A DNA stretch of 64,000 bases from Nautilus pompilius (GCA_018389105.1 JACATO010000304.1:1612001-1676000); one strand, 5' to 3'; shown: positions 25,114-40,500, numbered from the stretch's first letter. Numbers and translations are program-made. Notes: a model not told the origin generated them from the letters alone.

Positions 25114-27727
25114 GCCAGACTGACGCACTGTTAAAAAAGACCCTGATGGAATAAGATATGCATGTGGAGTGAGTGCAGCCCGTGGTTGCATGACACATAC
25201 TTAACTTACTAAAAGAAAGACTGGCTTTCGCTGACTGCTCAAACAATGTTTTTTAAAAAGTAAATAGTTGCACATATAGATAATGAGAAAGAGAGAAGTT
25301 TCCAAACTGATAAACCTGTCATTTCGTCTTAAATTATATATAGGCATGTATGCTTTTTTTCATACCCGAAAAGAATTGGATACTCCTAACAATCCATTCC
25401 CCAAACAATGATAGTTTATATTAGACATTTTTCAATTTACTTGAGTTTAGTGGTTACTGACATAAGGTAATTCAAGTGCCGCCATGGAAAAGAAATGGTC
25501 ATGAATACGATTCTTGAACTAATAATATCGCTACTAATTACACTTGCTCATAATATATTCTACTAATTAACAAGCGTATTATTTAGAAATGTCTATAACC
25601 ATAACTGATTCGTAATTAGGGCCTTGAGCTTTAGTAGCTGCAGATAGCCCGAAAACATTTGCGTCTGCTCACTAGCTCAAAACTCAAATTAATTAGGTTG
25701 AAAACCATTATTAGATATCTTCGTAAACGTCTCAAATTCAAATTGGTAGATTTAATACATTTTAATCATTCAGCGTATTTCGAATTCTTTAGACGTGGAA
25801 GCATTCTAGTAAACCTGCGCTGAATTCTCTCTAATAAATCAATTTTCTTTCTTAAATAAGGGCTTCAGAACTGCACAGCGTATTGAAGACGTGCGCGGAG
25901 CCAAGCTTTATTCGGCGAGGTTAAAACCTTACTTTCGTTTTTTTACTCCGGCTAATTACCCATAATTTTTTGTTCTTTCTTCGCAGCTGAAATTTACTGT
26001 TCCCTTTACATCTGAATTTTTTGCTAACATCTCAGATTATTATTATTTTTTGTTGTTGCCACATTTTCCAGTTTTAGTTATAATTATTTTTTTATCTCCT
26101 GTTTGAATAATTGATATTTCCCCGTTAAATTTTACTTTTCCTCTTGCTGGATAATCTAAAAAAATTATTGAAATTTACCTGAAAACTAATTGAGTCCTTT
26201 ACTCTGTAGTCTTTCTGATAATTACATTTTTCTACTGACTCTTTGACGGCCAGGAACTTTTTTAAATGCACCCTAACTTCAGCATGGAAATGATCAAAAT
26301 CCAGGAAAAAAATGTTTTTCTCGTTAAAACATCGTATTCATCCAAGAAAAAAAGTATTCGATATTTTATCCACTTTTATTAGATACAGTAAGCCGGTTAT
26401 GCAAATCAGGTGGTTAAAAATCTTGCAGCATTCTAGTAAAGTCTTTGAGAAGAGAACAGCTCCGTCTGTAAGCGATCAGCATGGTAAGCAACTTGGTAAT
26501 CTTCATGTTTAACGTTTAATTCAACTAAAAGCCATACAGCCATCTGACAAAACTGTTAATAGGTTTTAATCATTTTTCTAAAATTCAACTATGACGTCAA
26601 TTCGACCAGTCGTTTCTTTAAATCAAGAACTTACGGAATTTAAAAGCACATAAATATACAATTACTTCCAACACATCAATTCAGAACTTAAATGTCAGGC
26701 TAGTTCCACGAACGTACCATTTTATCTTTAGTAGCCAGCCATCATGGTAGAATGTTCCTTACCTCAGTCATTTATAGAATATCATTTTCATAGTTTGAAC
26801 TTTAAAAAAAACAGGATATTTTAAAATATTGTAAAGCTGAAATTTAATTATAAACCCGAAATAACAATTCATTTTATTGTGTTTTATGCAGAGTATTTCA
26901 GTTACAAATATCTAAACAATAGATCGGTAATTCAATGACAACCCATGCACAAAAAAGAAATTCACAGTCCAAGGGCGCTAATTTTATAAGTTTAGAGTTC
27001 TTTCCCTTTATTTTAATATTTATTTTTAAATTTGTTATGTTGTGGCATTTTAGAAAGTAGAGTAGATAATGGAAATACTGATTTTTATTTAAAATTATCC
27101 TTAAACAATAACATCGCCAAGCAAATGCATTTTTTAAAAATTAAATTGCTTGCACTCATTATGATATTTCACTTTGAAACCTGTTGCTGCCGAAAGCAAC
27201 ATCCGAAGTTACTAAAAACAAAAAGGTGGTGGGCAAACTAAATTAAACAAAAGTAAACACAAAATGCACCTAAAAAATATTAATTTTCTTATTTTAATAT
27301 AATTATAATTAGATTTTTCAATGGAATAACTTTCGGTAATTCAGTGACCTCCCTTTCGCAGAGTTGCTTCCCTTATGACCTTCTATGCTGAGAAGTGACC
27401 GCACGACAAGACATTGGAGTGACATATGTGTCTGGTTTCTTTGGTTGAACTCAATTAAAAACTACAATTAAAAAAAAATTGTAATAACAGAAAAAAATTT
27501 AAGGTGACAGACACACAGATTTAATTCGCGTAACGATATTTTCAGAAGCAAATGAATAATTTATAGAGCAGAATTTGAAAAAAAAAAACTCGTAGAAAAA
27601 AAATATTATTTTTAATATAAATGCGTGACAAGAATTGTTAGATACTAGAAAATTTACTTTAAAATTATAAAAAAAATAAACTTCCTGGTATTACTCGTCT
27701 GTATTGCTTCCCTTTGAAACAGTTATT

Positions 27728-27744
27728 GTGTGTGTGTGTGTGTG
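27728..27744. repeat. (TG)n microsatellite
   Basis: About eight TG units. Confidence 0.85.
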
Positions 27745-28368
27745 CTGCAATAACAGTAACAGGGGAGATTATTCAGATTTGCTTTGTGGCCAAATTTATG
27801 ATGCTTTTTTTTAAAGCAATTTTGATAACTCTGAGAAATAATTAATTTTCATAAAATTTCAAAGTAGTACCAGATACTCAAATAAACGGCATCATTAAAA
27901 ATAGGAAGCTGTCATTTTTTTTAAAGTAAATTTTAAACCTTAGCTGTGTTTGCGGGACAATTGTTTATTGTCAAGGGAGACAAGTTACTTAAAAAAAAAG
28001 AAAGAAAACGTTTTAAACTAAGGGAGATCATCCTTAAAAAATTTTGTGGATTGTATCCGTGTTATTTTTCATTGATACCTGTAATTTTATTGATCTTTCC
28101 AAGCATTTCTTTGTCTCTATTCTTGTTAAATATTACTTAGCATAAGACGATCAAAAGACGGACACAGGCATATAATCGAGAATTAACGATAACCTAAGGG
28201 AATTTATTGTTGCGTTCGATAGCTTATATATTTACCATTATTTAACCGTATTTTTTTTTTTTATTTTCCTTCAAACTCCGGTCCGTTATTTTTTATTGTT
28301 GTATTTTTGTAAAAAAAAAAGTAGTTATCTCATTGTTTCCAAAACAGAGTGAAATTCCATCCGTTCGA

Positions 28369-28500
28369 ACAGCACGGAAACGTACGACATTTGCCGAAGC
28401 GACAGACAGACAGACCGACCGACCGTCTGATTTTTTATTTATTTATTTATTTGTGGAAACGAGGCTGGCCGGAAGTCGCCGAAGCTGGCAGTCCAGCTCA
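28369..28500 (+). promoter_or_regulatory. MED15 promoter / 5' UTR region
   Basis: The AT-rich DNA before 28350 gives way to a CpG-containing patch just before the MED15 start. It has a CAGA/CCGA repeat (about 28401-28426), an ATTT repeat (about 28436-28452) and CCGGAAGT at 28469-28476, a core ETS-factor site typical of housekeeping promoters. No TATA box is obvious at a usable distance. The transcription start cannot be placed by eye. Confidence 0.5.
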
Positions 28501-28565
28501 ATGATGTCGGAAGGTCACCAAGACTGGAAAAGCCAGGCGTTTAGAACCAAAGTCGTCGCCCAGAT
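28501..28565 (+). CDS. MED15: MED15 coding exon 1
   Basis: The exon encodes residues 1-21 plus two bases of codon 22. It reads MMSEGHQDWKSQAFRTKVVAQ and opens the first KIX helix. The donor is CAGAT|GTGAGT. The frame stays open upstream to about 28333 but has no other ATG and runs through an ATTT repeat, so upstream coding is unlikely. If translated past the donor the frame stops at once (TGA), as expected for a real splice site. Confidence 0.92.
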
Positions 28566-31500
28566 GTGAGTATTTAGGCTCGACAGATACGCGTCGGGTT
28601 GCACTGAGAAATACCGAAAGTGTTTCGGGTGGCGGTCTTGATCCCCAAAGCTGCCAAATAGGATTTGTTTGAGGAATTTAGTCACACGTGCTTGGATTGG
28701 AGAGGGGGGGGGAGGGGTTAATCTTCCCTGGCTGGGATGAGGTCGGTCCTTCCTTCGCCTCCGCTCATCTCTCGTGTGAGTCTTAATCCTGCATGCCCTG
28801 CTTTACGGGAAGATCACTCCTCAAGTATGGATTGTGCAGCGAGGAAAGTCCAGAGGACGCCCGGTGTCTCGAATTCTGTTTACTTCTAATGTTTGGTCGT
28901 CCCCCTCCCCCTCCTCCTCCTCCTCCTCCTCGAGAGAGAGAGAAGTAAACCTTTATTGTTTTTCTTCTTGGATTTTATCCACTACCTGCCTTCAGAGACG
29001 TAATCAGCTTACTCTGTTTGCATACATGGTGACAGTCATCCTTTATTTGGGATTTACATTTAAGAAAAACAAAATGTAAAAGTTATTGTTTGATTTATCA
29101 AGAAGAAGGAGACGCACAGAGACACTGACCATTCCTTCGTCTCTGCTTCATTAACAACAGCAAGCAAACAAATACCCATTTCACTTTCAAATTTGGTATC
29201 TAAATGCAGCAAAAATATTAAGCATCTTTGAAATATTACAGATAGAAACACTCCCTGAGTGCAGCTTACGTCTGAATGTCCAACTTGCACGTAGCACCTC
29301 GTTTGTGCAAATAGGATTCACTCGTCTCTCGAACTGACAGTATGTCAGTAGCAGTCTGTCCCTCAGCTATTCTGTACGACATAAAAGTTTATTTTTAAAA
29401 ATTTTTCTGTAAATTTTAAATCCACGATAGAAATCAAAACACATGTGGAAAGTGTGGTTTCAATACAGAGGTTCTGTATAAAGGCAAGCATTAATGCACA
29501 AACATGCAAACATAATCAAACAGAAATTTTTTCCTTTAAGTATCTTTTTCGACAGTCCTCTAGTCATTGCTGAGTCCACTTATTTGCATATAAGCAAAAT
29601 AACCACCTAAATATATTTATTTAAATACTAAATTGAAATTAAGCTATGCTTTAGTTACATTGATGCAAGGACCCCAAAGAATAAGACTATCTATCAACAC
29701 AAATTTTAAATTGATCTACACTGTCATTAGTGACTTGTACTGGTGATTTATTTCATTCATTAACAGTTTTATTACTAAACACCAGTAGTAAAATCTTTGT
29801 GAACTGTGAGTTAAGTGAGATTTACTTTAGACTAGGTTTTGAATTTTTAAAATATTTGAACTATAATCAACCCTTTGTATAACTGCATCAGTTTTTACCT
29901 TGAACTAGTTAGTGTGATGAATGGGCTATATTATTAAAAACACCTGTAGAGCAGAAACACTTGCGATTGGAGCAATATGTAGATTTGATTACAAAAGGTT
30001 ATATCAACAAAAAACATAGCCCCTTAGCTAAATCTGTGCCAAGTCATGCATATTTGAAGGATAGTTGTGTGTATACCCTAGTATGCAGAGGGTTAATGTA
30101 CTAGCTTTACATAATATTGAAATAATCTGCCTACCTCAGTTTTAAATGCTTAATAGATAATATAAACCATAGTGGATGGCTGTTGTCGTGTAAAACAATA
30201 TCTTGTGTTTCTGGATCAGCTTGCCACACCTTTTTTTTGGTTTTACTTAGCTGGCACAATTATCAGTTTCTTGTACTGTTGCCATTCATGGTGAGCAGCA
30301 TTCTGATTTGGTACATTCTTTCTTTCTTTGTCTGCATATTTGATTAAGAAGCTGATAGACTTTCTAAAATATTTTGAAACTATAGCCTAGCTGCCACATT
30401 ATCCATGGAGGAAAAAGCAACTGCTTTTTTTACAGCAATCAACTAAATCAAAACTGTTGAGTCCTGCAATGCAAGAAAATTGTTATGATGTATTATCTCT
30501 TGTGTTGTTGTTGTTTGTCTAGGGGAGATAACTTATATGTACGTGTACATCTGTGCTTTTATTATGAAGATTAGTGAGATTCCATTAATTTTGTTCTATT
30601 TAAGAATATATAAGATATATGGTATAATGTTAAAGGAAAAAAAATTGTTACAAAGTGAATTTTTTAAAATTTTAATTTAACTGTTTTCAACAATAAAAAA
30701 AAATGAAAAAAGTAACTGACAATAAAAAATATTAGATACTGACATTTTGATCAGAATCGCAAGCATGGTGATGGTTTAATTTTGATTGTATAGTGTGTTA
30801 GTACTGTGTATTGATTACTGTTCTAATGGATAAATGGTGTAAACAATTTTTTTTAAAATATAATTTTCTATTTATTTAGTGATGAAGTCATTCGCAATGC
30901 TGGTACACATATTCCAAAGAGCAGTATTGAAATGGAGAACCATGTTTTCCAAAAGGCAAAATCTCGGGTAATTTTTTTCTTGTATTTTAAACTTTTAAGT
31001 TTTTTAGGTGTTATAGGAAAAGAAGAAAAATATAACTTAATGCCTTCAGCAATGTTTTTAGAATATTACAGCATCCCTTAGAATACTGCGATGTGTGTAT
31101 GTAGAATTGACCACTATTATGCTTGTAGCTGTATTTCTTTTGAGGAACTTTTGTAAATTTGAGGTTTGGTGAGCTGCATAGATTAATCTTGTTTTTATTA
31201 TTATGTTTTAAGTGTATAAGGAAGATTGAGATGTCTGTTTTAAAAAAAAAAAACAACTTTGACATTCCAGTCCCTTATTCCATCTGGAAGGATATCTGAC
31301 TCTTTGTCATTGTTGTTGTTGTTCATGGATGAATCTTGATCTTGTTCATTTAACCTGAGTCCAGGTTTTGTTGCATTTGATTGCAAAAATGAACTTTTGT
31401 CAGGTTGGTTTCACTATGTGATCATGATGGCCAAGAAGAATGTTCCACCTACATGACATCTGATGCATTCAAATGTCTCTAAATACATTTTAAAAAAAAA

Positions 31501-34500
31501 GTGTGCACCAAATAGATGCCTGCCTAATCCCTACTTTAACTAAATAATCAGGTCTGGGCTAACATGTTTGACCTACATTCTTGGCAATTTTAGTTCTGCT
31601 GGTGTTCAATGCTGCTTATGTTTTGAGGTTTACTTACTTTTACGTGACATGGTATGGGTTCTGCAGAATTGTTCACACACACCACACAATGGCTACAGAT
31701 GCTATCTGAACTTTTGACTATGCAAACTGAAAGTTTCTTAAAAGTTGGCTTCTCTATTAAGGAGTTAGTGAAAGTGTAACTAATATATTTATTGGCATTT
31801 ATGAGTTGCTAGCTTCTTTGAAGAATATATCAGCCCTACTGACTTTTGGTCTGTAAATATGAAAAGGACTATTTACTGTTGATGCTGTCTTTATCCTAGT
31901 TTTCAAGCATTTTGGCTTATGGCATGAATAATGTAATTAACCTTTTGAACTTGTTAGACCACTGTTTCAGTCTGCTGAAAATTTGTCTATTTCTGTGAGG
32001 CTAGTATTTTGGTTTCTGAGCACTTGGTTTGCATAAACATCATTTTCTGGGATTTCCTGGAAACATCAGTTAATCATTTCTTGTGTTACTAAAGCACTTC
32101 GGTGACATTTGTTAAACAAATGGCAGCTGCCACTGATTAACCAGTTTTGGGTCAAAATTCACAAAAATACAGCAGATTATTTGGGCTAAAACATGAATTG
32201 ACAAGGCAACAAGAATATGGGGCCAAGTGTGGGCATGGCTAGAAGGTTTATTGGCAGCTCAGGTACTTGATTTAAATGACTCTGAAATGAGGAAATGGAG
32301 GAAAATTTTGTTGACAATTATCCATCTGATGGAATAACTTTGTTTTCATCACTAGAAGTGATGCATCACCACGTTGAGTGTAGCATTAGCAAAGAAGAAA
32401 CATTGTTCATGAACTTCATCCAGGGTTGGTCAAAAACAGTTAACTCTGTGAATACTGCATTTGATGGACAGGGTTTAGGCCCCAAAAGTATTCCCCAGTT
32501 GGTAATTGTTTTTTATCAAGGATGGATCCAGGAAAACTAGCACCATAAACGAGAATACTGGTGTAGGAGGAACCATCTGTTTTATTATGAGATGCTTCCA
32601 CCACCACTTCAGACTTGCGTAGGCCCAGACTCACTCTCTTTCCTTCAGTATTTAGTCTGTTTTAGTAAATTAGCGGTAATTCATTGTTTTCCTCTTGCTG
32701 AATGCAGCTTTTGGAAACAGTGTTACTTTAGTTTTTTTTATCATCTGATGCCAAAAAACTTTTTCTTTTTTTTTAAAATTATTACCTGAGCAGGTAGAGT
32801 ACAATTTTAAAGTTTTGCTTCTTACCAAGCAAATTTTTTTTTTTTTTTTTTTGTAATTTTAAAGTCTGATTATCTCTCAGTACAGTGTATGTTTTCTTTA
32901 AGAATTTTATGTGGGAAGATTATTCTAGACTTGTTTAAAAGGAAATATTCTTTAACAAGTTACTTCATGTACGTTTGATGTACAGGCTGTTCCTGGGTTA
33001 GAGGTTTTTGTATGGAAGTTTGATGTATTGCTGGAAAAACGTCTGCTCACAGCTGTGGTGGGGAGTTGTATCTTGATGAAAAACCTTTTTAGATCATATT
33101 GCTCAACTCTACCCTGTTGTGGGTTCTAGCGCACCAAAAAATGCTCATGCACTCTATCTCTCTTGAAACATTGGTGATTTTTAAGCCAACTTTGACTTTG
33201 AAGGCTTGTATCATTTAAAAAGATGTACTGGTTCTTTCTAAATTTGGTATACTGGCTGGCTGAATGCTAGTTTTTCAGAATGTCTTCTAAAAGTCTTTAG
33301 CACTCTTCCTTCTGATGTTATTAACCGCTAAAATCACAAGGTCAAAAGAAAATTGAAAGTAAAAATTGTTAATCATCAAACAACTTTTCAGCAGTAAGAA
33401 TTTACTGGTTCTGTCTTCACACAAGTGATATCCGCTTTTACAATACTCTGCTTGTAGTTTACTATTTTGACTTTCATTCTTAAGTATATATAACGTGAAT
33501 AATTGTGTACGTGTTGACAGCAAAAAAATAATCCATGAAAAGTACAATATATAAAGAGAAAGTAGACAAAGCAGACAACCTGACAAAGAAAATACAAAAT
33601 GAGATACTTTACTTCACAATAGAATTGAAGGATATGCTTTTAATATACATTTAAGTTAGAATTGTACATAATAAGAGATTTGGCATTTTAGATTTAAATC
33701 GTGTAAACAATGGAGAAATAAAAGTCAAATTAGGTGACAAAAGTTATTCAAAGTTGTCAAATAGACTGTCTCTGTTCACTTTGTTGGACAACTCATTGGT
33801 CATAGCATTGAGATTCAACAGAGCAGGAAACTTGTATATATTGAATATTATGAGATAATTTAATCTTGCCTGTCCCATGGTATTCCATAAGTAGCTCTTG
33901 GTAAAGGAACACTCGATTACTGCAGGCATGACCAGGATCAGGTAAGCAACAAAGCCCATTTGCCATCTGGTCTTCAGAGAAAACTGAGAACTACTAGCAA
34001 ATTATTGATCTTATTAGGTTGGGCTTTGCGGGCAAAATGTTTCCCAAAGATCGTAGTGATTTTCTCTCTACATTCATTCATAAGGATGATTATTCACAAT
34101 TTGTGATTTGATCATGTTTTACGTACATCTGATGCCTTTTGTAACATCGTTGTCATGAACAGCAAGACTATGAAGCAACTGCACGTGGACAGGGCTGAAG
34201 AGAAGTATGGATGTAATTGTGGAAATCACGAAAAATGTAAATATATTTGTGAAAACTGCTTCATATAAAAATCTGACACGCTATCTGTGTAGATTTCATT
34301 GAGAGTGTTTTGAAAACAATTTTATATATTTTAGTATTTTCTGGTAAATGTTGTAACCAAAAATCATTATTTTCAAGGGGGCCACTTTTTTTGTCCACTC
34401 CTGTATGTGTCTATAATTCTCTTGAACGTCTAACAACATTTTATACTGGTTGCTTAAGGAGGCAAGAAAAATATGGTAACAGGGCAGGTGCAGGCTACAG

Positions 34501-37500
34501 CAACTTGCTGCCTCCCTCTAATAACTGAACTCTGCTAAGAGAAATTACCTAGATCAGATGGCGTGAGCAGCATTTTTCACTTGTCATCAAGTCAACACTG
34601 AAGTCTGTCATTAAAAAAACTGAATTTACTCCATAACTAAAAGCAATTCTTGATTTAATAAATTCAGTTTTTCAATAACCTGTATGGGTTATGCTGTAGC
34701 TATCCTTTCACAAATAACTTGGCAAGTCATAGGTGTGTGGTATGCTGGATGGGATACTTGTACTCTTACATTAGTCTCTAAAGTCTTTGCTAGTTAGTAA
34801 TTTTAGCATTGAGACTGAATTGTAAAAGCATTACTTTGTTAAAACTGCAGATATCAATCTTCCTTTGTCTTTTGTCATTTCTGGTGAAATGCTGTAAGGA
34901 GATGGTTATGTTGTTGTTTTATTTATTTACAGGATGAATACATGGCACTGGTAGCACGACTTATTCTTCATGTAAAGGATTTCAGTAAGTTTTGGTCATC
35001 TGCATATTTTGTCATTTAGCTGTTAGGGTCTTTTTTCCAGTACACACTGGAGGACAAACACATCACTAAATTAGAACATTATTTGGTCACCAGTGCAATA
35101 GTTATGGGGTGACCAGCATTGGCACAACAACAACAACAACAGTGAAAATAACTTGTTTGACTAATATCTGATTTTGCAAAGTCAAACTTAAAAAAAAATT
35201 TCCATCTAATCTTACAAAAGCAATTATTCCCATTCAAAAGCACTATTTCTGTGATCTCAGCACTGCTTTTGACATTCAAATCATCTGTGAAAAGGCCTTT
35301 CTTTACAAAATTCAAGCAAATTCCTGTGTGGAATGCCCCATCTTTATGATGGCAGTAAACTTAAATGTTGACAAATGAAATTTGGCCAATTGTAAAGAAG
35401 TTTGTGGCAGTTTTCTTGTAGCTTGCAGAGACATTGGACTTGATGGCAATCAATCTAGGAGAGCATGCAGTGTAGATCTCTGGATAAATTGGGCAAACTT
35501 AATCTAAAACTGATGGCTGGCTAAAGAAAGTTTACAGAGCCTGTGCCCTTTGCTTGTTCATATGAGACAGAACAGCTAGAAAGTTCTAAGGGCATGTTGT
35601 ATGAACTTGGAGCTTTCTGGAAATTGTTTAATTGGAAAATTACTTAATCTTCAGACATGTAAATATGCTGTTTTCTCAATAAAGACATTTCTGAGTTTTA
35701 ACACTTTGTATTTGCATATTCAATGTTTTTTTGATTAATTTTTAAACAGAAAAAGTTGGTATATTTAGAAATATCCCTAGATTTTGCAATATATGAAGCT
35801 ATACTGGTTTTGAAAGAATGCAGTGGGATCCTTGTATCCTGAAACTTGACACCACCAAGTTATATCTGAAATTTATCTATTTTCTCAAAATATTGTACAA
35901 GTTTCACATACAACAATATTAAATGCATTACTGAACAGATTCCATAAGTGTTTAGGTGTACATAGTCACCATTACCATTGTGCTTTTTAATTTGTTGGGT
36001 ACCTAGATGCCCCACACACCCCCACCACTAAGTTTCATGCAGACATCTTCAACAATAAGGAAATTAGGATTTTGATTACTGGTATTCCATTAAATAGTAA
36101 GCAGATAAACTGTCCACATTTGGAGTCTTGGGTCTTATTGCACTAGTACGCTTCAAGAGAGTTTTTTCTCTGTTGCCTATCTAATGTTACAGTGTTATGC
36201 CAAGGTCAGGATGGGGTTAATTTCATTTTTTTTAAAAAGATTATACAATTTGAATGAGAGTCATTGAGGTAATTGCATATTTTCTTTCAAAGCAGTTTAT
36301 TAAACACCCATTCTAAAAAGGAAAAAAATGCATCTACTCTTGTATGATCTGCAAGCATACATTACTTTGTGAAACTCTTTAGAACAGAAATATCATCATC
36401 TTTTTAAGATGAAAATGATGTAACTTAATTACCTAGTTATCAGGAAAACCTACTTTTTTTTTTAATTTGCTATGCAAGCTATTGAATTGGTTACCTTGGG
36501 GCTTGACTGGTTTATTCCAAACAAGGATAAGACAAAGTTTAGCCATACTACAGTGAACCCTTTCTTAACCAAAGTGCGTGCTTGTGCCATTTTCGGATAA
36601 TAGAAAATAAATTTTATTAGATGTTAGGTACATATTCCTTTACAGTTTTTTTGGATTTAGGGAAAGGATTTTAGGTATAGAAAAATAAATTAATCAGATA
36701 ATTTCAAATTGTTACTTATCGAAAGCAATACATTAAAATATTAAATATGATATAGTATCTTAATAGAAAAAAAAAACATTTATCTCACTACTGCATGAAA
36801 TCTCAAAGTGAGAGAGAGGTCTCAGCAAAATTCCTCTCTCTTCAATTATAAAAACTCTGGATAACTTTAATTTAAAAGTCCAAAAGTTGGATAAGTTGAA
36901 GCACTTATTTCTAGCTCACATGCTAATTTCTTTATAACTTGGAGTTTGTCGTGTGGCAGTGGATACTCTATTTTGATTTTGATTTGCTGCATGTGTTAAA
37001 AACAGTTTTTTTTTTCTTGAGTCTCAAATCATCAATGATGCTAATTTATTAATTTTGTCTGGTAACAAAAGGCTGTCCTTCATGACATTTTGTGAGGTGT
37101 GAACATTTGATATGCAATTAAAAGAAATAGGAAATCATTTATTTTTTATCTATAAGAAGTTGCACAACTCATTAATATGGCATCAAAAAATTAAAATGAA
37201 GTATCAGGCAATTTTTGAAGTTGAAAAGGGACTAAAAAGTAAAACAGTTTGACATTTCTCCAAATATTTCCACATGGCTTAAAAATGCTGATAAGAACAA
37301 AGTCACTTACCTGAACAATAGAACACCAGTAATCTTGATTTTAAAAGAGTCAACTTTTGACGACAAGGTATATTGAAAGATCCCTGCATCTGAGTTATTA
37401 AGAGTACGCTGTATATTGCTTATGTTTATGTTTGAAATAAACTGAAATTTCTATATCATTTTTAATGTGAAATATTGGATTATCCTGTTGATCACATGAC

Positions 37501-40500
37501 CTACACCAGCCAGTGTGTTACAGGATACCTCTACTCACACTTGTATCATTTGTATACCATGCAAGATGTAAAAACATTGCTTGTCATGAAAAGTGATCTA
37601 CTGAGTGAAATTTTTTTGGAATCCAATCAAAATTTTCATTAAATTGCCAGCTTTTTTTTTCTTTTTGGATTTCTCATCTGTTGGCCTACTACATTCATTT
37701 TCAATTTTGTTTGCCAGAGTTTTGATTTAAAGATGGTTCACAGTTACTGTATTTTATCTTTAAGATAAAACTACTGGGTGCACATTACCAAAATTAGGTG
37801 AAACAGTTATTATTTTGTATATTTAAGTTTCTTTGTGTTCATACTTGTAAAGGCTACTTATATATATATTATAATTCTTTCTTTCGACACATTTTATGTT
37901 AATGGTTGCCCAAGGTTTGGATTCATAGGAGTCTTCTGTTTCTCTGAAACATGGAGCCAAAGGCATTTGTTCATCATTGCAGGTTACTTAAATATATGAG
38001 AGTCAAAAGTATTGGCATGGATGTTTGTCTAGTGCTAGTAGGTTACAAGGGGTTGTGACAACATGCACACTTTATTAGAGCTTATCCATCAAATAGCACC
38101 TTGCTCCTTTTAGCTCTCACCACACAGCAGGAGCATAAAAGGTATGCCAGATTTCTTCAGAGCTCTATTTGGTAGAACAGTATCTTTGATCTGTGTGTCT
38201 TTCACCGTCAGTGAACAAACTAACTAACAACTGTCTGGGGTTTGAGTGGAGACTTTGCTTTTAAGCATGACCCCAAGTAGATTTTGTTGAGTCACAATAA
38301 ACCCTTTCTCTAGTTTGGTCCCATATCACACACAACAAATGGACTGTTGTCTCTGTCTTAAGAACTTGGTCTTTTGGTGACCTTTGCCTTTTTTTTTTTA
38401 AGTGTGTCATTTGAGTAGATTATCTTTTTGAAAACATTCCCTAAATTTTTAGCAGATTAAGAAAAAGGCACCAATATGCATAGGACATTTTTTTCCACTT
38501 GCGCCAATAGTGCATCACGTCTGACAGCCATGTTTCTATTGTAAATACAAATACATTTACTAGTGCACAAATAAATATTGAATAATACTGAAATAAGATT
38601 TAAAAAGGAAGAAAAAAAGTGGGATTATTATCTATCTATTGCAGAGAGTAAAAGATTGCAATTGAAAGTTTTATCTACTTGCAAGGAAACCAACACGTTT
38701 CACATTTTGGAAAAGTACAGCTATCTGTTGAGATTAAACATTTGAATATTGTTTTATGAGAGAATCAATCGATACCCTGACTAAAGTGAAAAAGAAAACA
38801 CTGTCAGGTTCAAATTGGCAGCAGTTGAGACCTGAGCTCCTGCATGGACAGAATATTGATTTTTGTTTTTTTTTCGTTTTTTGCCTCTTTATAAACTTGA
38901 AAAAAAATTAGCTGCTCTTTCTTTAAAAAAAAAAAAAGAAAAAAGCCATTGAATGACCTGCAAGGGATAGTAAACCTGAGAAGCAAATAATTAACAAATT
39001 ACCCAAGTGCTTGGCTAACTGGGGCAATGCTGTTGCAACTATGACTAGTGAGCAAGGTTATTATATGATGGCAGTTTGCTTCTGGGTTTTTTTATTCCTC
39101 TTAATGCTTTTGTCATTGAAATATTTTTGTGTGCCAAAGGATTGCCAACATATATGATTTGACTGTAAAATGTATGGTCTTCCTCTCCCTCTGTTTTTAT
39201 GTCTTTAATCCAGCAAATAATTATGGTTTTCTGTGTTTACATCTTTAAGAAAAAGTAGAAGACATTTATTTACAACACATTAGCATTTGGTCAAAAATGT
39301 TAGAGGGGGAAATGTTATGCAAATGGAACATCACATGCACACTTAGACATCTCTGCCATTTTCTCTTGAGTAGTCTGGTGATGCAGCCATTGTTATGCCT
39401 AATCTTGCAATGTTAAGGAAGTAAACAATACTGACTTCACCTGTTTGCTTGATCAAGATGTTACCTCAACAGAAATACTTTAAACAATGAAAGCTATACT
39501 TTCACATTATTCTTACAATAGCTATAATAAGATCATTCAATTAGATGTTTCCTGACAGTCAAAAGCATTACATTTTGCACTAAATAAGGATAAGGCTGCT
39601 TATCTCATCTTCTGTTGCCTGGCATCATATTACAAAGAAACAGTCACAAAATCATTAATCTCTATTGATAGCTTTCCACCTGATATTTATTCTGTTTTGA
39701 GGATGCATTTTAACTGAGTTGGAAATTCTTAACAGTCACTCTGATCCAAAAGTTCAATGTTGTTAGAGTTTATCTTTTCAATCTACGGAACATGCTGCTA
39801 CTGCTGTACATCTTAAGAGCTTCACAAAAGCATAAGAAACTACTTATGAGCATGGATGAACCAAATGTCAATTGGTCAATGCTTGACTTGCTCTTCAGGA
39901 TTAGAAAGAGAAGAATCCTTCATCACTTGATCTTCAGATTGGCATGGCTAAACAAAATGCCATAAATTGACTGGCAGTTGTCAACAGCCTTAAGAGCTTT
40001 TGATACATATTTTAAAAGTGTCACCTGCCAACTGATCAAATTATTTACACATCAAGGACCTTTGACTTGCATGGACTTTCTTCACTGGTGATTGGCAAAA
40101 GATTAGTGTGATACCTTGAATTATTGACATTCTTTCAAAATTACAGCATTATGTAAACAGTGTCAAACTTAAATCGTTAGATACCAAATTATTTGCCACT
40201 TTGTAAAGTATTTTTGCATCACTTTGTTTTTAGTTTCACTTGAATTTTCACAAAGTGTTGCTGGTGGTCTGGGCCATTTCTTTCTCTCTCTCTCTTTTTA
40301 TTAAGCAAATCAATTATTAGCTGTCTTTTCCTTTGAAACCTACAGAAGTGTTCCAGAAGTGAAGTTCTGGAGGCAAGCTTAGCTACTTTGAAGCTTGTCA
40401 ACACCGACCTTTTAAATTATAGCAATCTTCTGCTACCAAACTTGGAACTGGAGCTCAAAAAGATTTAAAAGCTGCTTACCACACAGCAAACAAGTGATTG

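Larger units (their letters stand above)
24080..28368. other. AT-rich DNA upstream of MED15
   Basis: No gene recognised. Contains the (TC)n at 25061 and (TG)n at 27728. Short frames at 26312, 27032 and 27946 (+) are unsupported. Confidence 0.55.
30968..34932 (+). other. MED15 intron 2
   Basis: This 4.0-kb intron runs from GTAATT to ACAG. It holds a poly-T run near 32834-32852, the hAT C-terminal remnant (33744-33959, -) and a transposon-end-like sequence near 34376-34404. The rest is T-rich DNA without recognisable features. Confidence 0.78.

Noticed and set aside
28333..28500. N-terminal extension of MED15 exon 1 by 56 codons
   Set aside because: The extension has no ATG start and runs through an ATTT simple repeat; known MED15 proteins begin close to the DWxSxxFR motif.
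36551..36900. CAGTGAACCCTTTCTTAACC as the left end of another TA-flanked element
   Set aside because: Looks like such an end, but no matching right end or TA duplication was found.
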